Origin: Purshia tridentata
Taxonomy: Eukaryota > Streptophyta > Magnoliopsida > Rosales > Rosaceae
Assembly: GCA_003254885.1 (NCBI GenBank)
Contig: QANT01001190.1
Coordinates: 1-61,499 of the forward strand
DNA length: 61,499 nt
Reading direction: 5' to 3'
The notes under the pieces are model-generated. The model did not search any database. It worked only from the letters and a program-made list of their open reading frames with translations, and was not told the origin of the DNA. Made by a program: the position numbers and the translations under genes. Shown here piece after piece: positions 58,640 through 61,499 of the stretch. How positions within the stretch are numbered: position 1 is the stretch's first letter; every line of letters begins with the position of its first letter.

Positions 58640-60094
58640 TTATTTTGCATTAGTAAGCCCATCAATCAACCTATTATACGTAGCAAGATCAGGTACAAAT
58701 CCCCTATCCAGCATCTCATCCACTAGCATTTGCCCCTCTCTCCTTTTGCCTTCTCTTGAATACCCAGATACCAAAATCTTATAAGCCATGCAGTCTAAGT
58801 CCAAGCCTTTGCTTGAAGACAACCGCCTTAGACTATCTGCTTCCACTGTTCTTCCCGAATTGCAAAGATCTTGAAGGAGACAATTAAAAGTCACAATATC
58901 CGGAACTATGCCCTCTTCAAGCATCCTTTCCATCACTCCAAAGGCTTCATCATTTCTTGCTGACCTCCTCAAACCCTCAATCAAAGTGGTACAAGCAATC
59001 AAGCTCGGAACATTTCCTTTCCTCCATAACTCATCCACAACCTCCAACGCTCTACCTGAATTTCCTTTCCCACAAAGCACCTCTACTAAACCATAATAAT
59101 CATACTCTTTAGGCAACACTCCTTTCCTTGAAAAATCGATCAACAGTTCACACGCCTCCAAAACCCGACCTTCTCTACAGAGCCCATCAACCAAAATCTC
59201 ACAAGTCACACTCGAAAACTTGCACCCGAATTCAATCATCTCATAAGCCATCTCAATCCCTTCATCAAACTTCCTCTCCCTAAAGAACCCCTTAATCAGA
59301 GTGTTAAAACTTACCACATTGGGACTACATCCCTTCTCCCTCATCCCTTTAAACAGCTCCAAAGCTAACCCAATTTGCGAATTTCGACAATAACTACTAA
59401 TCAAAATATTGAAAGTAAACACATCAGCCTTAACTCTATCCCTAATCATCTTATTGTAGAACCCCAAGGCCTTATCATGTGCACCACATTTCACAAACCC
59501 ATTAATCAAAATGTTATACACCACAACACTAGGCTTCCCATCAATCAATTTTCGCATGGAATCAAATGCATTAACAGCCTCACCCAACCTCCCAACTCTG
59601 CAATAAGCATTAATGGCAAATTTGAAGATGGGTTCTGTTCTTGGGCAAGAGAAAATACCATCCGAGCAAGGACAAGGATTGGACACCATGAAGCTGAGGA
59701 GAGAACCCAGTTCGGCAAAGCGGTCGCTGACGGCAAGAGTGCGAGCCATCCATTCGAAGGTGGAGTGGTCGTGGCGGAAGGAGTCGATGGAGGAGGCCCA
59801 GTTGAAGACATGGAAGTCGAAGTGGGTGAAGGTAGGGTGGTGGTGGAGCTTGGACTTGAGGAAATGGAGGAGGGTTTGGGGCGTGAAGGGTGGGTTTTTG
59901 ATGTGGGTCTTGAGGAAGTTGAGGAGGTGGGTGTGGTTGGAGGTGTGGGAGAGAGTGAGGGTGGGGAGAGGAGTTGATGGGGTCTGTGGAGCAATTGGAA
60001 GTGTTGGGTTTGGGATTGGAGAGAGTGGTGGTAGTCGTGGAGGAAGCTTTTGCTCCAGTAGTGGTATGGGTCTTGGACCTCGGAGCTTCTTCAT
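58640..60094 (-). CDS. pentatricopeptide repeat protein, P class
   Basis: A 484-residue intronless protein. The N-terminus is basic then very Pro/Thr/Ser-rich (about residues 5-60), consistent with an organelle presequence. About nine canonical 35-residue PPR motifs follow from about residue 150 (VVYNILINGFVKCGAHDKAL, TFNILISSYCRNSQ, SFNTLIKGFFRE, TFNCLLQDLCNSGR and so on), ending with TYNRLIDGLTNAK. There is no E or DYW extension, so it is P class and likely binds organellar RNA for processing or stability. The in-frame GTG upstream was rejected; the ATG at 60094 is used. Strong GC skew in the N-terminal part makes long spurious frames on the other strand. Confidence 0.92.
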   Translation of the reverse strand: MKKLRGPRPIPLLEQKLPPRLPPLSPIPNPTLPIAPQTPSTPLPTLTLSHTSNHTHLLNFLKTHIKNPPFTPQTLLHFLKSKLHHHPTFTHFDFHVFNWASSIDSFRHDHSTFEWMARTLAVSDRFAELGSLLSFMVSNPCPCSDGIFSCPRTEPIFKFAINAYCRVGRLGEAVNAFDSMRKLIDGKPSVVVYNILINGFVKCGAHDKALGFYNKMIRDRVKADVFTFNILISSYCRNSQIGLALELFKGMREKGCSPNVVSFNTLIKGFFRERKFDEGIEMAYEMIEFGCKFSSVTCEILVDGLCREGRVLEACELLIDFSRKGVLPKEYDYYGLVEVLCGKGNSGRALEVVDELWRKGNVPSLIACTTLIEGLRRSARNDEAFGVMERMLEEGIVPDIVTFNCLLQDLCNSGRTVEADSLRRLSSSKGLDLDCMAYKILVSGYSREGKRREGQMLVDEMLDRGFVPDLATYNRLIDGLTNAK

Positions 60095-60770
60095 CACCAC
60101 CACGTTTCTCTGAAACTCAAGCTCTACAACTACAAGTTAGGAGGAATGACTAAATTATATGTTCGACCAATAAATTGACTTTAATTATATGTTCCACCAA
60201 TAAATTGACTTTAAGGGGGTAAAGTGTTAAAGATTTTAGTTAAAGCTCAAACATTAATATAGTTTAGGAGTGATATATGTAATTAACCCATAATTATATG
60301 CCAACAAGAAAGGGGTAACTCATAACTGGTAAGAAGGGGGATTTTATCATCAAGATATTCATATTCATGTGTTTAATTAGAAAATTTATTCAATGTGTAA
60401 CAATAGTAATTATGGTGCCAAAATAATTTCATATATTACTCCTTGATCACTAACAGTAGTACCTCTAGTACCAAAAATATATATCACTCATATATTAAAA
60501 TTTTCAACTGTGGTTCTGATTGGGCAGAGCAACAGAGTTTGGCTTGAGAAATCAAATTACAAACTATTAACTAACTAACATCTATGAGTAGTAGTAGTTT
60601 CTGAATCATCTCAAAAAAGATGATGACCGCAGTAACTTGGAACAAAGCGACACTGAGCATCAGTTAGACTTGGAAGCACTGGCATCAAATACATGCTAAC
60701 TTTTGAGAAAAAAATCAGCTCGCCATTATTATACTGAGTGCCTTGGGAGTATGCTATTTCTCTTTAATCT
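60095..60770. other. intergenic between PPR gene and broken NHL copy
   Basis: Holds the 30-bp tandem duplication at 60153-60212 and a repeat-like block to about 60291 (reverse of the block near 3524, ending GTAATTAACCCA). No gene. Confidence 0.5.
60153..60212. repeat. 30-bp tandem duplication
   Basis: AATTATATGTTCGACCAATA begins copy 1 at 60153 and is repeated from 60183 with one substitution (GTTCGACC versus GTTCCACC). Confidence 0.9.
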
Positions 60771-61499
60771 CTATGGTTGATGATAATGTTTAAAAATTAC
60801 AGATTTTCCTCTCCTGAACTTCCTGCGAGGACTGGTATAATTTGGAACAAAGCCACTCAAAGTACCTATTGATGTTTCATTACTACTAGTCAATGGAACC
60901 TTCAGCTTGCAGTCGAAGTTGTATCGGTCATGCCACATCAACTTGTGGTACTGAGCTGCTACCCGAAGCCTGAGCTTCACATCAATACTATAAACCCCAG
61001 CAGCAGTCTCCTTGTTCAACTGGGAAATCTCGTCTTTCTCAAACTTCACCACCTGCTGGCCTTGGAGAAGCACATGGTTCAAAAAGGTGGTGTTTTTAGG
61101 GCCTTGGTAAAACGTTGTCGTCGAGTTACTCACGGTTACCATAGCGAACCTTTTACTTATGTAGCTGGCGATGACTTGGATGTCAGGGTAGTGTATGCCT
61201 GATTGAAGCTATGGCATCACAGATTAAAATCAAGACAGCAATCATTAAAGAAGAGGAGAAGGCTTATGAAGTTTCAGAAAAGAGAGAGAGAGAGCTNCGA
61301 GGTTGTAGTGGAGGGTGCTGGCATTGTTGGTGGTGGTGTTGAAATTGAATTGGGTGAGGGAGGCATTGGTGATGTAGATTTTGGGGTCTTGGGTGTTTTT
61401 GAACAAGAGTGTGGTGGAGATTTTGCACAACATGGTTTCCTTTTTATCTGAGGGAGGAGGCCCAGGGGGATCGAATCGTACTTGGTTGAGAACAAAATT
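60771..61499 (-). pseudogene. NDR1/HIN1-like (NHL) gene 4, partial and interrupted at the window edge
   Basis: Two LEA_2 pieces align end to end with NHL genes 2 and 3. The 5' piece (about 61433-61303) encodes YITNASLTQFNF and ends at STLHYNL. The 3' piece (61202-60771) encodes HYPDIQVIASYISKRFA, FYQGPKNTTF and CKLKVPLTSS. Between them the conserved NITIRNPNKR block is missing and replaced by about 100 bp that includes a CT/GA run and an ambiguous base (61297). The 3' piece is preceded by an acceptor-like CTTCAATCAG, but no GT donor is visible after the 5' piece. The N-terminal membrane segment seen in genes 1-3 is also absent, although the frame stays open to the window edge. It is either a pseudogene or an assembly join at the N. 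Confidence 0.75.
61297..61297. other. single ambiguous base at the break in NHL gene 4
   Basis: The N adjoins a (GA)n run at about 61281-61294 on the plus strand and falls exactly where the NHL coding alignment breaks. Confidence 0.95.

Noticed and set aside
59375..60113. Long frames overlapping the P-class PPR gene on both strands (149-200 codons)
   Set aside because: They are shadows caused by the Pro/Ser-coding GC skew of the PPR N-terminus; the products are low-complexity, while the PPR frame has clear repeats.
1..61499. tRNA, rRNA, snoRNA or CRISPR features
   Set aside because: No cloverleaf with A and B boxes, no rRNA segments and no regularly spaced direct repeats were recognised by eye. 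A tRNAscan-SE and Rfam run would settle it.

Overview
This is nuclear DNA from a core eudicot plant, most likely a woody rosid. Genes are split by GT-AG introns with AT-rich surroundings. The proteins are plant-specific (plastid FtsZ2, a DYW-class PPR protein, a cryptochrome inhibitor of the BIC family, NHL/LEA_2 proteins), and small LTR elements and MITEs lie between genes. I cannot name the species. Three tracts of N (16947-16957, 51759, 61297) mark unresolved assembly positions, all in low-complexity sequence.

Layout, left to right. 1-2.6 kb is gene-free and holds a perfect hairpin and a complete solo LTR with target-site duplications. 2.6-7.3 kb is a tandem cluster of three NDR1/HIN1-like (NHL) genes; a fourth, broken family member sits at the far right edge (60.8-61.5 kb). 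8.4-10.6 kb is an F-box/LRR gene. 11.5-13.4 kb is mitochondrial ISCA1 (minus strand), divergent from plastid-division FtsZ2 (15.3-19.1 kb). FtsZ2 converges on a DYW-type PPR gene (20.1-22.2 kb). A 342-bp TRIM retrotransposon lies at 23.4-23.8 kb and a BIC gene at 26.3-26.8 kb. CIA1/CIAO1 (ten coding exons, minus strand) fills 28.1-32.5 kb. Two MITE-like elements precede QCR9 (35.0-36.7 kb) and RPL10a/uL1 (38.0-40.2 kb). ISCA2 (minus, 41.4-44.0 kb) is head-to-head with GNA1 (44.9-45.3 kb). A syntaxin-6-N-domain membrane protein (47.0-49.9 kb), a MITE (50.9-51.3 kb), a 13-exon plastid membrane protein resembling Arabidopsis At5g03900 (51.9-57.3 kb) and a P-class PPR gene (58.6-60.1 kb) follow.

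How the genes relate. There are no operons. The most visible theme is iron-sulfur biogenesis: the two mitochondrial A-type proteins ISCA1 and ISCA2, which act together late in [4Fe-4S] assembly, and the cytosolic targeting subunit CIA1 all lie on the minus strand within about 33 kb. The At5g03900-like gene nearby carries a Fe-S label in Arabidopsis annotation but shows no Fe-S motif here. At least seven of the roughly 17 genes are predicted to serve organelles (ISCA1, FtsZ2, two PPR proteins, QCR9, ISCA2, At5g03900-like). This may well be chance.

Exon structures were assembled by hand from reading frame, splice-site consensus and remembered family sequences. All joins keep frame and give proteins of family-typical length, but none was tested against transcripts.
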